DNA of 64,000 nucleotides from Pseudoalteromonas sp. A601 (GCF_002165575.1 NZ_MXQF01000007.1:62001-126000); one strand, 5' to 3'. Shown: positions 17,474 to 27,274, counted from the first letter of the stretch. Made by a program: numbers and translations. Notes: generated by a model from the sequence alone, not told the origin.

Positions 17474-18469
17474 TTACGCACTGACAATTATTTTATTTCT
17501 GCCGTCGGTCTTAGCTCTATATAAAGCGGTGTCGGCTGCGCAGATTAATGCTTCATAGGTGCGGTATTGGTTATTGTTTTCGCAGGCAATACCTTGGCTA
17601 ACGCTAATTTTAACGCCTGGCGGTAGGCCAATATCGGTAAAGGTCATGGTGTTTATTTGTTGCTGTATATGTTTTGCCACTACGTTTGCGCTTTCACGGT
17701 TACAGCGTGGCAATATCACTGCAAACTCTTCACCGCCGTATCGCGCTGCCAAACAATCTCTTGAAGGAGCGCAATCTAGTATAACTTTGGCTATTTTTTG
17801 CAGGCATTTATCACCTTTAATATGGCCATAGGTATCATTGAATTTTTTAAAGTGATCCACATCAATGAGTATACTGCTTAATGCTTGTTTACTTTGGATG
17901 CTTTCTTGCCAGTATTTTTCTAATGACTCATCGAGCGTTAACCTGTTTGCTAAACCAGTTAAATGATCGGTCGATGCCTGTATTTTTAATTTATTATACA
18001 TAGCTTTATGTGAGCTAATATCATGCAAAATACATAAATAGAGTTTTTGTGCGTTCGCTATGCTATTTGGAATACTTGAAATAGATAAGTCGGCTTCAAT
18101 AATATTGCCATCAGATTTAGCTATTTTTACTTCGTTTGGGCCAAAGTTAAGGCGAGTGTCTTTAATATCTAGCCAATTTAATAATGTATACATGTATTTG
18201 TCACGATCAGTATTATATAAAAAGTCTAATATACTTTTACCAATTAACGCTTGTTGTGAGTCCCCCAATAATTGAGCGGCTACTGGGTTTACAAATTCAA
18301 AATTACCATGTTGGTCGATTACAAACATGCCCTCAGCTGTGCCGTTAAACAATTCAATTAAAGAACCAAATTGCAGATGAGACAAAGAGGTAGACAGGCT
18401 ATTTCCAACTTGCTCTGTTTGTACATGTGTAGCCAACAGTTGGCTGTTATTATTAGTTTGGTTAGACAC
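17474..18469 (-). CDS. PAS-GGDEF diguanylate cyclase
   Basis: Predicted cytoplasmic enzyme joining two GTP into cyclic-di-GMP. 331 residues: a PAS sensor domain (about 35-155, GMFVIDQHGNFEFVNPVAAQLLG) and a complete GGDEF domain (about 165-331) with DVDHFKKFNDTYGH for metal and an intact RYGGEEFAVILPR active site. The inhibitory RxxD I-site is not present five residues before GGEEF (CLAARY is found there), so product inhibition may be weak. No membrane segments. Monocistronic. The PAS ligand is not apparent. Confidence 0.93.
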   Translation of the reverse strand: MSNQTNNNSQLLATHVQTEQVGNSLSTSLSHLQFGSLIELFNGTAEGMFVIDQHGNFEFVNPVAAQLLGDSQQALIGKSILDFLYNTDRDKYMYTLLNWLDIKDTRLNFGPNEVKIAKSDGNIIEADLSISSIPNSIANAQKLYLCILHDISSHKAMYNKLKIQASTDHLTGLANRLTLDESLEKYWQESIQSKQALSSILIDVDHFKKFNDTYGHIKGDKCLQKIAKVILDCAPSRDCLAARYGGEEFAVILPRCNRESANVVAKHIQQQINTMTFTDIGLPPGVKISVSQGIACENNNQYRTYEALICAADTALYRAKTDGRNKIIVSA

Positions 18470-18649
18470 GTTAATTCCTTTACGCTTTACTATACGTTTT
18501 TGGTGTCTACTAATTTATGAAAAAAACAGCAAATATACCTTCTGGTAACCTTCTGATTTTAAATTGTTGATTTTAATGTTTTTATAAATATTCACAGGTT
18601 CTTAAAAAACCTGTGAACTATATAAACTTAGTGAGTACTAGCGCCTTAA

Positions 18650-19027
18650 TTAAACCTCTTCTTCATTTTTAACTTGAGGATCGCGGCTTTTATAGCTCTT
18701 TCCGTTGCACTCTACGATGAAAATCATACACACTACACCAGTATTTTTATCTGTATCAGCAATATGTATTGACTGGCCGTTCTCAATCAAAGAGAAACTA
18801 AAATCTTGAGCGCAGTCGCCTTCAACATTTGTAAAGCTTGCTTCTGTAAATACAAAACCTTGCTCAATTGTTGCATCATCTAACGTGTAAACCCCTAGGC
18901 TGTTTCTTTCGTTAACTGTACCACCGCCAGATACTTTTTGAGCATTTTTATAATAAGTAAATACCGCTTCATTATTACTATCTAATTTAATGCTTACCGT
19001 AAAGTTATAGGTTTTATTCTCGCTCAT
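18650..19027 (-). CDS. Small acidic protein paired with the wHTH-nSTAND-TPR gene
   Basis: 125 residues, no signal peptide, beta-rich (NFTVSIKLDSNNEAVFTYYKNAQKVSGGG), with four cysteines and a C-terminal SRDPQVKNEEE tail. It resembles the small proteins named DP-EP after a C-terminal DPQ...NE motif, but that is from memory and unverified. It starts 22 bases after the large nSTAND gene on the same strand, with a good RBS (AAAAAGGAAG), so both are probably one transcript and functional partners. The role is unknown. Confidence 0.75.
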   Translation of the reverse strand: MSENKTYNFTVSIKLDSNNEAVFTYYKNAQKVSGGGTVNERNSLGVYTLDDATIEQGFVFTEASFTNVEGDCAQDFSFSLIENGQSIHIADTDKNTGVVCMIFIVECNGKSYKSRDPQVKNEEEV

Positions 19028-19049
19028 GTTACTTCCTTTTTAATTTGGT

Positions 19050-22000
19050 TTATAATGTGAAATCACTAATTCCTAAATCAATAAGTTTGTTTTTTAGTGT
19101 GTCTAGTTTACTTGCTTTATTTAAACAGCTGTATGCCTGAATGAGAGGGTGAATTTTATTTATACTTTTACTGCCATGATTTTTTTCAATGCTCGTATTT
19201 ATAATTTTATTGCATGCTGCCAGTTTCTCTAATTTATTGCTAGCAAGTTTTGCTTTTATTATATTTATTCTTAAAAAGTTTAAATAGTTTTCAGCTTTGC
19301 TCATGTCATTAATTTTCTCTTTAAAATCGGAACTACTTTCAAGCTTGGCTAAAAGCTCTTTCGCTTCATCAAAATATTTACGATTAATAAAGTAGTGAAC
19401 TAGGCTAAGTTGGATGTTGATAATACTTGTGTTTGAAAACCCCTGCTGATTGACATAACCTATAATTTCTTCGAGTCTGTTACTCGTTTTGTCGTTATCT
19501 AACAGCATCAACTGATATGCAAGAGACCGATAGTACTTTCGTATGAAGTTTTGATTTTCTGGATCTTGAGCTTTTGCTTGCTCTATTGCATCCGTTGCTT
19601 TCACTGCTTTTATATAGGCGTTATTCTTTTGCGGGAAATAACTTAAAAGGTAGCTTTGTTGCATATATGTATTTGAAATATCATTTAGTAGGCTTGCATC
19701 ATCTGGCTTTATAGCTAATAAGGTATTTAGCTGAGCTATTGCTTGATCAAGCATATTAAATGCTGCGTTAAAATCACCTAAATTTTCTTCTGTTTTTGCA
19801 AGCCAGCTGATGGTGTCGGCTTTGTCGCGCAATAAGTTTTTATTGTTTGGCTTTAGTTTAAGGGCTTTGTTTTTAAGGGCGAGCGACTCTGTAAAGCTTT
19901 GTTTTGCTGCGTTATAGTTAAATTGCTTTAAATACAATGACCCCAGTGAATTATGTGAGTACGATAGCTCCATAATGGAGTTAAAGTCATTCGGTGCTAA
20001 CGAATACATGGTTTCACTATAAGCGTGGTATTTTTTAAATAATGGCTCAGTGGCGGCGTAGTCACTGTTATCATAATTAAGTTGACCCAACCAAAAGGCA
20101 TTAGCTCCTGCAAGCGTGAGTATCTCTATGTTGTTTGGTTGGGTTTTTAATAATGCCTCAAGACGAGTGCGGGCGTTTTCAAAGGCGGTAAAGGCTTCGT
20201 CTGTTTTACCGCGGGAATAGGCCACTTCTCCCATAGCCTCAAGGGTTTGTGCATATTGAAAGCGGTTGTTAAAGTCTGTTTTTTGGTCGGTAAAACTAAA
20301 CAGAGAACTGGACTCTTCGGCTTGATTGGTAAAGTATTCAAGTGCTTTATTGCTTATGCCATCAAGTAAATCCATACGTTTTACACTACGCAGTTTATCG
20401 GCAAATTCACCTACCATAAAGCCGAGTAAGCTCTCTGCTTCTAGTCGTTTTTGTTGGGCTACTTGCTCAGCGTGGTAGCTGCGGACACTCATCGTAATGG
20501 CAATGACACTGATAACAAAAAACACCCCAGTGGTTAATTGTAGTAAGCGTTTATTACGTTTTGCTTTTTTGTTTGAGGCTTTAAGCAGAGCAGCTTCAGA
20601 GTTTGATATTTTAAACAGTGGGCTATTAGCAATACTTTGCGCTTCTTGCAGTGGTTTACCTTGAGCTAATAAAAAGTCAGGGTGTTTTTGCTCGTTTAGC
20701 CAGCGCTCAGCAGCGTGTTGCAATCGGCTTTTTATCGCAAGGCTTTCTTGGTGCTCGCTTATCCAACTAATAGCACGTTGCCAATGACGCAGTAATGCTT
20801 CATGCGCTAAGCTAAAGCAGGCTTGCTCATTTTTAAGATGTGATACAAATAAGCGGCTGTCGACCATCGCTTGTACTAGCTGGGTTTGCGCTGGATTGCT
20901 TAGCTCATCCCAACGTGCAGCGCGGCTGGTCAGGGTTTCACCATCTGCGTTTAAGGTAATTAATCTTGATAGTATTAAACCCAGCTCGGCTTGTTGTGGT
21001 TTGGGTAATTGCGTAAATACTTGTTCGGCTTTTTGGCCAATAGCGCCTTCAATACCGCCTAATGCTTGGTAGTGTGAAACTAATAATTCATCGTTGTCAC
21101 TACGCTGTAAATACAATTGTTGCAAGGTGTATTGCAACATGGGTAGGGCATCTGGGTTATTAATGGTGTCGTTACAGAGTATTTCATCCAGTGGTGTTTG
21201 GTGTTCAGGATCAAGCTGCCATTTAAGGCCAGCAGCTAAAGCTGGAAGGCGTATCATCTGTTTGAGTTCAGCGCGCGTTGGCGCAAGTAAATCAAAATGA
21301 GCACCATTGGCTTTGCCTGCCATTAAGCTTGGCTCGTTGACAATATGGGGATAGAAGTCATTACGGCAAGCACTAAAAATTATCATGCAATCGCTGCTAG
21401 CAAATAACTCAATTAAGGCGAGAAATTGACTGCGCTCTTGCTCGCTAAATAACGCTGATGAGAGTAATACTTCAAGGCGGTCAATAAATAAAAACAAGTA
21501 GGGTTTTACTTGGTTTGCTTGTTGCTTTAGTGATTTTTTACATAGTTCAATTACTTGCTCTGGTGATGTTAACAGCAACTCGCATAGCGCATCTGCACTA
21601 ATATCGTTGAAAACAGGGGTATGGTTAATTTCTAAATCAAGTAAGGTCGAGGCTAAATCAAGAAACAATCGCTCTTTGTTAATATCGGCAAAATCGAGCT
21701 GACAGTATGATTCAACCCGAAAACCATCGTAGCCGGCGCCACTCATTAATGCTGGTAAAACACCGGCGTTGACTAATGATGATTTACCAGAGCCACTTGA
21801 GCCAAGTAATAAACAAAACGCGCGGCCATAACTAATTTGTGCTGAAACACGTTGTAGCAAGGTGGAAATTTGTTTGGAACGACCAAAAAAAACATTGGCT
21901 TGCTCGGGTGAAAAAGCGCTTAGGCCAACAAAGGGCGAGTCACCTTGCCAGGTTGTATTATTTGCTTTTTGCTCGTCATCAAGGGTGAACCTAATAGGAG

Positions 22001-22301
22001 CAATAACACGATAACCACGTTTACGAATGGTTTCAATGTACTTAGGGTCGCTCGCTTTATCATTAAAGGCTTTACGTAATTGAGTGATAACTTTGTGTAA
22101 CGGGTTGTCACCTACAGCAATATTTTGCCAACAATGATTTATTATTTCGTCACTGGAGAGTAGTTCACCTTGCTTTTCACAAAGTAATAACAGCACATCC
22201 ATTGCTTTGGGTTCTAGTTGCTTGACGTTATCGCCCAAGCGAAGGGTGTTTGTTGCTGGCGTTACTTGCCAATCACCAACAAAAAAGATAGATGTGCTCA
22301 T
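19050..22301 (-). CDS. Membrane wHTH-nSTAND NTPase-TPR signalling protein (CadC-like)
   Basis: 1083 residues in one chain: an OmpR/CadC-type winged helix at about 5-102 (EPKAMDVLLLLCEKQGELLSSDEII, IETIRKRGYRVI), a nSTAND-type P-loop NTPase at about 120-560 with Walker A GSSGSGKSS at 167-175 and Walker B-like LFLFIDRLEVLL, one membrane helix near 585-605, and TPR-like helical repeats from about 680 to 1083. The topology puts the DNA-binding and NTPase parts in the cytoplasm and the TPRs outside. Likely a one-component transmembrane regulator that senses through its TPRs. Its small partner follows at 19027. The target genes are unknown. Confidence 0.88.
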   Translation of the reverse strand: MSTSIFFVGDWQVTPATNTLRLGDNVKQLEPKAMDVLLLLCEKQGELLSSDEIINHCWQNIAVGDNPLHKVITQLRKAFNDKASDPKYIETIRKRGYRVIAPIRFTLDDEQKANNTTWQGDSPFVGLSAFSPEQANVFFGRSKQISTLLQRVSAQISYGRAFCLLLGSSGSGKSSLVNAGVLPALMSGAGYDGFRVESYCQLDFADINKERLFLDLASTLLDLEINHTPVFNDISADALCELLLTSPEQVIELCKKSLKQQANQVKPYLFLFIDRLEVLLSSALFSEQERSQFLALIELFASSDCMIIFSACRNDFYPHIVNEPSLMAGKANGAHFDLLAPTRAELKQMIRLPALAAGLKWQLDPEHQTPLDEILCNDTINNPDALPMLQYTLQQLYLQRSDNDELLVSHYQALGGIEGAIGQKAEQVFTQLPKPQQAELGLILSRLITLNADGETLTSRAARWDELSNPAQTQLVQAMVDSRLFVSHLKNEQACFSLAHEALLRHWQRAISWISEHQESLAIKSRLQHAAERWLNEQKHPDFLLAQGKPLQEAQSIANSPLFKISNSEAALLKASNKKAKRNKRLLQLTTGVFFVISVIAITMSVRSYHAEQVAQQKRLEAESLLGFMVGEFADKLRSVKRMDLLDGISNKALEYFTNQAEESSSLFSFTDQKTDFNNRFQYAQTLEAMGEVAYSRGKTDEAFTAFENARTRLEALLKTQPNNIEILTLAGANAFWLGQLNYDNSDYAATEPLFKKYHAYSETMYSLAPNDFNSIMELSYSHNSLGSLYLKQFNYNAAKQSFTESLALKNKALKLKPNNKNLLRDKADTISWLAKTEENLGDFNAAFNMLDQAIAQLNTLLAIKPDDASLLNDISNTYMQQSYLLSYFPQKNNAYIKAVKATDAIEQAKAQDPENQNFIRKYYRSLAYQLMLLDNDKTSNRLEEIIGYVNQQGFSNTSIINIQLSLVHYFINRKYFDEAKELLAKLESSSDFKEKINDMSKAENYLNFLRINIIKAKLASNKLEKLAACNKIINTSIEKNHGSKSINKIHPLIQAYSCLNKASKLDTLKNKLIDLGISDFTL

Positions 22302-22402
22302 GCTTTGCTCATTATTGTTATTTAAGCAGTATTTACTCTATTAGCATCCTACTGCAAGAGTAAATTTAATACAATATTATGAGGTTCATGAGGCTGACAA
22401 GA

Positions 22403-23605
22403 TTAAACAGTAGCCGTTAAAGCTTTATTTTTGCCCATCTGCATGGCACTTATAAGCCACATTATTAAACCACCAGCAAATAAAGCAGCTGCAACGTAGC
22501 CGGTTTGATTGGGTAGAGCACCATTTGCTATAACTAGCCCACCAACCCAAGGGCCAATCGCATTTGCAACATTAAATGCGCATTGCACTAATGCTCCTAT
22601 CATGGCATGGCCGTTTGGTGACACATCCATTAGCATAGTTTGAATAACGGTACCTAGACCTACGCTACAGCCAATAAAGAAGATAACTACATACATGAGC
22701 CAAATATGCTCACTTGCACTGACGTACATAGCTGCAAAGGCAATAGCGCTTAATAGTGCTATGCCTGTTGTATATAACGGTGAGTGATCTGCCGCTTTAC
22801 CGAGTATGTAGTTACCCAATGTGCAGCCAATACCAAACATAATCATAGCAATAGAAATAGTATAAGCTGGGGTGTGTGTAACTTGTAAAATTGTATCGGC
22901 TATATATGTGTATATGCAAAATACACCACCAAAGCCAATAATTATGATGCCTAAAATAGACCAGACTAATTTATTTTTAAGTACGCTTACTTCACCTTTT
23001 ATATTTGATGCTTGTTGATTGTCTTTATTTGGCACTACTTTATAAACCAAAAAGAATGCGATAAAAGCCAGTATGGCTGCACCAGCAAGGCAATAACGCC
23101 AGCTAAAATTTTGCCCGATTAAGGTAACTACGGGTACACCCACAATGGTTGCGACGGTCAGGCCCATAAATACTTTAGACATAAAGCTTGCTCGTTTACC
23201 TGATGGGGCAATGTCTGCTGCCAGCAATATAGCAGCGCCAAAATAAGCGCCGTGGGGTAACCCACTTAAAAACCGAAACAGTACTAATTGCTGTAATGAT
23301 GTTGCAATAGCACTTAGACCATTAGCTACACACATCATAGCTAAAAAAATTAACAAAGCTTTACGCTTACGCATATTAGCCGTACTGAGCATTAATATAG
23401 GTGCGCCAACCACCACACCTAATGCATAGGCGCTTATCGCAAAGCCGGATTGCGCAGGTGTTGATGCAAATGTTTCGCTGATCAACGGGAGCATCGGCAT
23501 CATAGAAAATTCAGAAAGACCTAAAATAAATGTGCCAAGTGCCAGCACCAATAAAATAGCAGAAGTACTTAGCGCATTGTTAACAGCGCTAGGTTGTAAA
23601 GACAT
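22403..23605 (-). CDS. MFS transporter (DHA1, AraJ-like efflux)
   Basis: Inner-membrane major facilitator of 400 residues with 12 hydrophobic helices. It opens with LGTFILGLSEFSMMPMLPLIS, typical of the AraJ/NepI/SotB branch of drug and sugar exporters. The loop 2-3 signature is modified (STANMRKRKALLIF) and motif C-like glycines follow (FRFLSGLPHGAYFGAA). It is transcribed alone. A GGAACGTTCC palindrome 112 bases before the start may be a repressor site. Substrate unknown. Confidence 0.88.
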   Translation of the reverse strand: MSLQPSAVNNALSTSAILLVLALGTFILGLSEFSMMPMLPLISETFASTPAQSGFAISAYALGVVVGAPILMLSTANMRKRKALLIFLAMMCVANGLSAIATSLQQLVLFRFLSGLPHGAYFGAAILLAADIAPSGKRASFMSKVFMGLTVATIVGVPVVTLIGQNFSWRYCLAGAAILAFIAFFLVYKVVPNKDNQQASNIKGEVSVLKNKLVWSILGIIIIGFGGVFCIYTYIADTILQVTHTPAYTISIAMIMFGIGCTLGNYILGKAADHSPLYTTGIALLSAIAFAAMYVSASEHIWLMYVVIFFIGCSVGLGTVIQTMLMDVSPNGHAMIGALVQCAFNVANAIGPWVGGLVIANGALPNQTGYVAAALFAGGLIMWLISAMQMGKNKALTATV

Positions 23606-23716
23606 AATTAACCCTTGTAGATAGAAGCATAAAGAATATGAGAGAAGAACAAACTATGTTAAAGCTCTGAACCAGTAATGCAGAATACGTAATATTGGTA
23701 TACTTTAATTTTATTA

Positions 23717-23726
23717 GGAACGTTCC
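23717..23726. promoter_or_regulatory. Perfect palindrome GGAACGTTCC, candidate repressor operator
   Basis: A 10-bp perfect palindrome in the 235-bp divergent intergenic region between the MFS gene (-) and the DUF1499 gene (+). GGAACGTTCC cores are common in TetR-family operators. No tetR gene is in the window, so the link is speculative. Confidence 0.4.
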
Positions 23727-23840
23727 AATAAGTGTGATTTTACAGCTCGATATTTAATAATCAATGATTAATTTGATCTATTAGCAAGTAAATAAGGTAT
23801 TGTGTGGGTCAAGTTTAAATAAATATTGCGGAGCAGTAAG

Positions 23841-24557
23841 ATGAAAAAATTAAGTAGTATAGTATGCCTATTAGCTATTTTGCTTGTGGTACTTCCTGGG
23901 CCTTTGTATAAATGGCAATTAATTGAGCTTAGTACCGCTTTTACCGGCATTCGCTATGGTGTATTTGCTGCAATTGCAGGGCTTATTCTACTTGTTGTTC
24001 AAGCTGGTTTTTTTCGTAAAAGCACATATTGGCCATTATTTGCTATAAGTGCAGTACTTGCTATTGTTGCTGTGGCTATGCCTCTTAGTATTATGAGTAA
24101 AGCTAAAAGTGTACCGCCTATTCATGATATTTCGACCGATGTAGTTACCCCACCTGAATTTGTTGCTATAGCAAAATTACGAGCCGATGCTCCTAATCCG
24201 GTTGAGTACGCAGGACCAGAAACTGCCGCGCAGCAGCTTAAAGCCTACCCAGACCTAACTACATTAAGATTTAAAGAGAATACAAAACATGTGATCCGTG
24301 TTTCTATTGACTCGGTAAAAAGCTTAGGTTGGGAGCTAGTCAGTGCTGATATTGAAAACGGAATTATTGAAGCCACAGATACGACCATGTGGTTTGGCTT
24401 TAAGGATGACGTTGTTATCCGAGTGATTGCTAAAGGTGATGGTAGTGAGCTAGATATCCGCAGTAAGTCACGAGTAGGTAAAAGTGATTTAGGTAAAAAT
24501 GCTGAGCGTATAAATCAATTTATTGCGCAATTAAACACAGAGCTTAGTCAACTTTAA
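23841..24557 (+). CDS. DUF1499 membrane protein
   Basis: 238 residues from the ATG at 23841, with GGAG 7 bases upstream; the TTG at 23826 is rejected. Three N-terminal hydrophobic segments (about 5-25, 38-58, 65-88) precede a soluble DUF1499 domain (about 110-236: FKENTKHVIRVSIDSVKSLGW, IIEATDTTMWFGFKDDVVIRV, DIRSKSRVGKSDLGKNAERI). The family is widespread but of unknown function. Here the domain would face the periplasm or cytoplasm on a membrane anchor. Confidence 0.88.
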   Translation: MKKLSSIVCLLAILLVVLPGPLYKWQLIELSTAFTGIRYGVFAAIAGLILLVVQAGFFRKSTYWPLFAISAVLAIVAVAMPLSIMSKAKSVPPIHDISTDVVTPPEFVAIAKLRADAPNPVEYAGPETAAQQLKAYPDLTTLRFKENTKHVIRVSIDSVKSLGWELVSADIENGIIEATDTTMWFGFKDDVVIRVIAKGDGSELDIRSKSRVGKSDLGKNAERINQFIAQLNTELSQL

Positions 24558-24578
24558 TCACCTCAGGCCTTTGGTAGG

Positions 24579-24599
24579 GCATGCTGCTAGGTAGCATGC
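24579..24599 (+). terminator. Hairpin after the DUF1499 gene
   Basis: GCATGCT / AGCATGC stem with 7-nt loop GCTAGGT, 22 bases after the stop codon. No U-tract follows, so termination is uncertain. Confidence 0.35.
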
Positions 24600-24630
24600 T
24601 CACTATTTGTAATTATATAAAACAGGGGGT

Positions 24631-24645
24631 GCGACAATTTGTCGC
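24631..24645. promoter_or_regulatory. Palindromic operator-like site before the copper-receptor gene
   Basis: GCGACAATTTGTCGC, a perfect 7+1+7 inverted repeat, ends 66 bases before the ATG of the receptor at 24712. A possible -10 TATACT (24670-24675) follows 24 bases later. The same site, one base changed, stands at nearly the same place before the receptor gene at 36112. Confidence 0.6.
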
Positions 24646-24711
24646 GTTTTCAGGCTTGTTACCAAGTTATATACTTTGCTCATCTTAAACCTATTGTAAA
24701 TAAACAATAAA

Positions 24712-26895
24712 ATGAGCAGCAAATTATCACTATCTCATCCTCAGTATGTACTTTCTCCTTTAGCTATTAGTATTGCATGTTTACTTTCTCCCTATGCAGT
24801 TGCTGATAATTCAATTGAACATATTGAAGTTCAAGGCCAACATCTCAATTCACATGCAAATTTAGGTAATGCAGATCAGCTACTAAGTGAATTGGGCGTT
24901 GATTTTTCTGCCGCGGGCGGTGTGTCTAGCCTACCTATTCTAAATGGTATGATGGGCGATAGAGTAAAGGTTTTAGTTGATGGGGCAGATATTACAGCGG
25001 CATGCGGTAATCAAATGAATCCACCTTTGTCTTATATATCAGCAAACCAAATTACCTCATATCAAGTGGTGGCAGGTGTTTCACCTGTGAGTGCTGGTGG
25101 CGATAATATTGCAGGGGTGATCAGTGTTAATTCTATAGCTCCTCAGTACAGCAATAGTGATTCATTAAGCTGGCATTCGGGTTATGTTTCTGCACAATAC
25201 CGCAGTATTAATAACGCGCAAGCTGTGGGCGTTGGCGCTCGTATTGCCAGCGACACATTCAGTTTAAGTTATCAAGGCGCATATGAAGACGCGGATAGTT
25301 ACGAAGATGGTAACGGAGATCTTGTTTTAGATACCTTGTATCGCGCCCAAAACCATGCACTAACAGCTGCATTAAGAGATGAAAAACAACAACTAGTTGT
25401 TAAATTAACACATCAAAAAATACCGTTTCAAGGGTTCCCAAACCAATATATGGATATGACTGATAACACCAGTTACGGTTTGATCAGTCAATATAAACGC
25501 ACTCTCGAAAGCGGTGAGTTTCAAGCTCAGATTAACTATAACGATGTAAAGCACGAAATGGGTTTTTTCACGGCTGAAAAAACTGGCATGATGCCGATGA
25601 ATACCGATGCGCAAGATATGAGTTATCAACTTAACTGGCGTTTAGAACTCGATAAAGATACTACATTATTATTAGGACAAGAATACTTTGGTTATCGCAT
25701 TGATGATTGGTGGCCTGCGATTGAAGGTTCAATGATGATGGGGCCAAATGATTATGTAAATATAAATGATGGTGAACGCGATCGCTACACTGCTTTTGCA
25801 GAGTTACAAAAGCAGCTAGATAAAAAGTGGTGGGTATCAGCGGGCGCACGAATTGAATATGTGCACACGGATGCTGGCGAAGTACAACCTTATAGTGATA
25901 TGACCATGGATGGCGGCATGGACGATATGTCAGGTATGGATGCAATGGGTGATATGTCGGGTATGGGCGACATGTCATCGATGATGATGGATGACCCAAA
26001 TCAAGATGCAGCAATGGCATTTAATGCTATGGATAGAGAACGCAGCGATACATTAGTAGATGCAAGCCTACTCGTGCGCTATCAAATAACAAATGAAGAT
26101 GAGCTAGAACTTGGCTTAGCACGTAAAAGCCGAGCCCCTAATTTATATGAACGTTACAGTTGGGGAGTGAGTACCATGTCAACCAGTATGATTGGCTGGT
26201 TTGGTGATGGTAACGGTTATATTGGTAACCCTGATTTAGAAGCAGAAACCGCACATACACTCAGCAGTAGTTATACTAAATCTGCGAAAGATGATACTTG
26301 GCAGATAAGCGCCAATGTTTGGTATACCCAAGTTAATGATTATATTGATGGCACAGTTGTGGGGAACACTAATCGAACTGAAATGGCCATTACGCAGCGA
26401 AATACGCTCCAGTTTACTAATTTAGACGCTACATTATATGGTGGAAAAATTGAAGCTGCTGTACGTGTGAGCGATAGCAAAAGCGCAGGTATATGGGACT
26501 TAACAGCGGCTATTACCAGTACTCATGGTGAACGTGATGACAGTAATGAACCACTTTATCAAATTATGCCATTACACAGTAAAATAGCATTAGCACAGCA
26601 AATGGGTAATTGGCAGAGTTCACTCAGTTGGGAGTGGATTGATAGTAAAACACGTATTGATCCTCGTCGTCTCGAAAATCAAACAGATAGCTATAGCTTA
26701 TTAAATTTACAGACGAAAGGTACGTGGGATAAGCTAACCGTTAAACTAGCTATAACAAACTTACTTGATGAATACTACCAACAGCCATTAGGCGGCGTGA
26801 GTATCGCGCAGTTTAATGTAGATCAAAGCCAAGGCTTTACGCAACTTGCAGGACAAGGTCGCTCGATTAATTTGGGTATGAGTTATAGTTTTTAG
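24712..26895 (+). CDS. OprC-like TonB-dependent copper receptor
   Basis: Outer-membrane receptor of 727 residues that probably takes up copper. Signal peptide about 1-31, plug with GDRVKVLVDGADITAACGNQM and PPLSYISANQI, barrel ending SYSF. Cys98 and Met102 form a CxxxM pair like the plug copper ligands of Pseudomonas OprC. A Met/Asp-rich insert lies at about 396-440 (MDDMSGMDAMGDMSGMGDMS...), a likely extracellular metal-gathering loop, and another MMPM stretch lies near 290. The weak upstream RBS is notable. It has its own promoter with the palindrome at 24631 and a perfect hairpin after the stop. Confidence 0.87.
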   Translation: MSSKLSLSHPQYVLSPLAISIACLLSPYAVADNSIEHIEVQGQHLNSHANLGNADQLLSELGVDFSAAGGVSSLPILNGMMGDRVKVLVDGADITAACGNQMNPPLSYISANQITSYQVVAGVSPVSAGGDNIAGVISVNSIAPQYSNSDSLSWHSGYVSAQYRSINNAQAVGVGARIASDTFSLSYQGAYEDADSYEDGNGDLVLDTLYRAQNHALTAALRDEKQQLVVKLTHQKIPFQGFPNQYMDMTDNTSYGLISQYKRTLESGEFQAQINYNDVKHEMGFFTAEKTGMMPMNTDAQDMSYQLNWRLELDKDTTLLLGQEYFGYRIDDWWPAIEGSMMMGPNDYVNINDGERDRYTAFAELQKQLDKKWWVSAGARIEYVHTDAGEVQPYSDMTMDGGMDDMSGMDAMGDMSGMGDMSSMMMDDPNQDAAMAFNAMDRERSDTLVDASLLVRYQITNEDELELGLARKSRAPNLYERYSWGVSTMSTSMIGWFGDGNGYIGNPDLEAETAHTLSSSYTKSAKDDTWQISANVWYTQVNDYIDGTVVGNTNRTEMAITQRNTLQFTNLDATLYGGKIEAAVRVSDSKSAGIWDLTAAITSTHGERDDSNEPLYQIMPLHSKIALAQQMGNWQSSLSWEWIDSKTRIDPRRLENQTDSYSLLNLQTKGTWDKLTVKLAITNLLDEYYQQPLGGVSIAQFNVDQSQGFTQLAGQGRSINLGMSYSF

Positions 26896-26906
26896 AATTT
26901 TTAATT

Positions 26907-26942
26907 AAGAATAAAGCTATGACTATAAATAGCTTTATTCTT
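26907..26942. terminator. Bidirectional hairpin between the copper receptor and DUF2986 genes
   Basis: Perfect 14-bp stem AAGAATAAAGCTAT / ATAGCTTTATTCTT with an 8-nt loop. The right arm overlaps the last codons of the DUF2986 gene on the minus strand. Confidence 0.65.
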
Positions 26943-27102
26943 CTTCAGTTTCATCTACATGATCAAGTTGGCTTTGCTCTAACGCTAACTTTTCACGCTC
27001 AGCCTTTGAAACATAAGCAGGCTTATTACTTTTATGTAATTTTGCGTTAGCGCGTTTATCTTTTTTCTGAAATTTAGTGACGATCTTCTTTCTACGGTTC
27101 AT
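26935..27102 (-). CDS. DUF2986 small basic protein
   Basis: 55 residues starting MNRRKKIVTKFQKKDKRANA, then KLHKSNKPAYVSKAEREKLA and an acidic tail DHVDETEEE. The pattern MNRRKKI...KRANAKL.KSNKP.Y.SKAER matches DUF2986, a short family seen in Shewanella, Vibrio and Pseudoalteromonas with no known function. The basic N-terminus suggests RNA or ribosome contact, which is inference. The gene is convergent with the copper receptor. Confidence 0.85.
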   Translation of the reverse strand: MNRRKKIVTKFQKKDKRANAKLHKSNKPAYVSKAEREKLALEQSQLDHVDETEEE

Positions 27103-27274
27103 GTTTGATTACGCTAACAGCTACTTAAAATTGGTGGCGTAGTATACAGCGTATAAGCCATGTTTAGCTATTTAAATATTCAATCTTTAATAACTGGTAC
27201 AAAGCTGGCTAAGAGGGAGTTAACAGCGTTACAATTATAACTTCTTGCCTACCTTTCATTTATAGGAATTTGCT

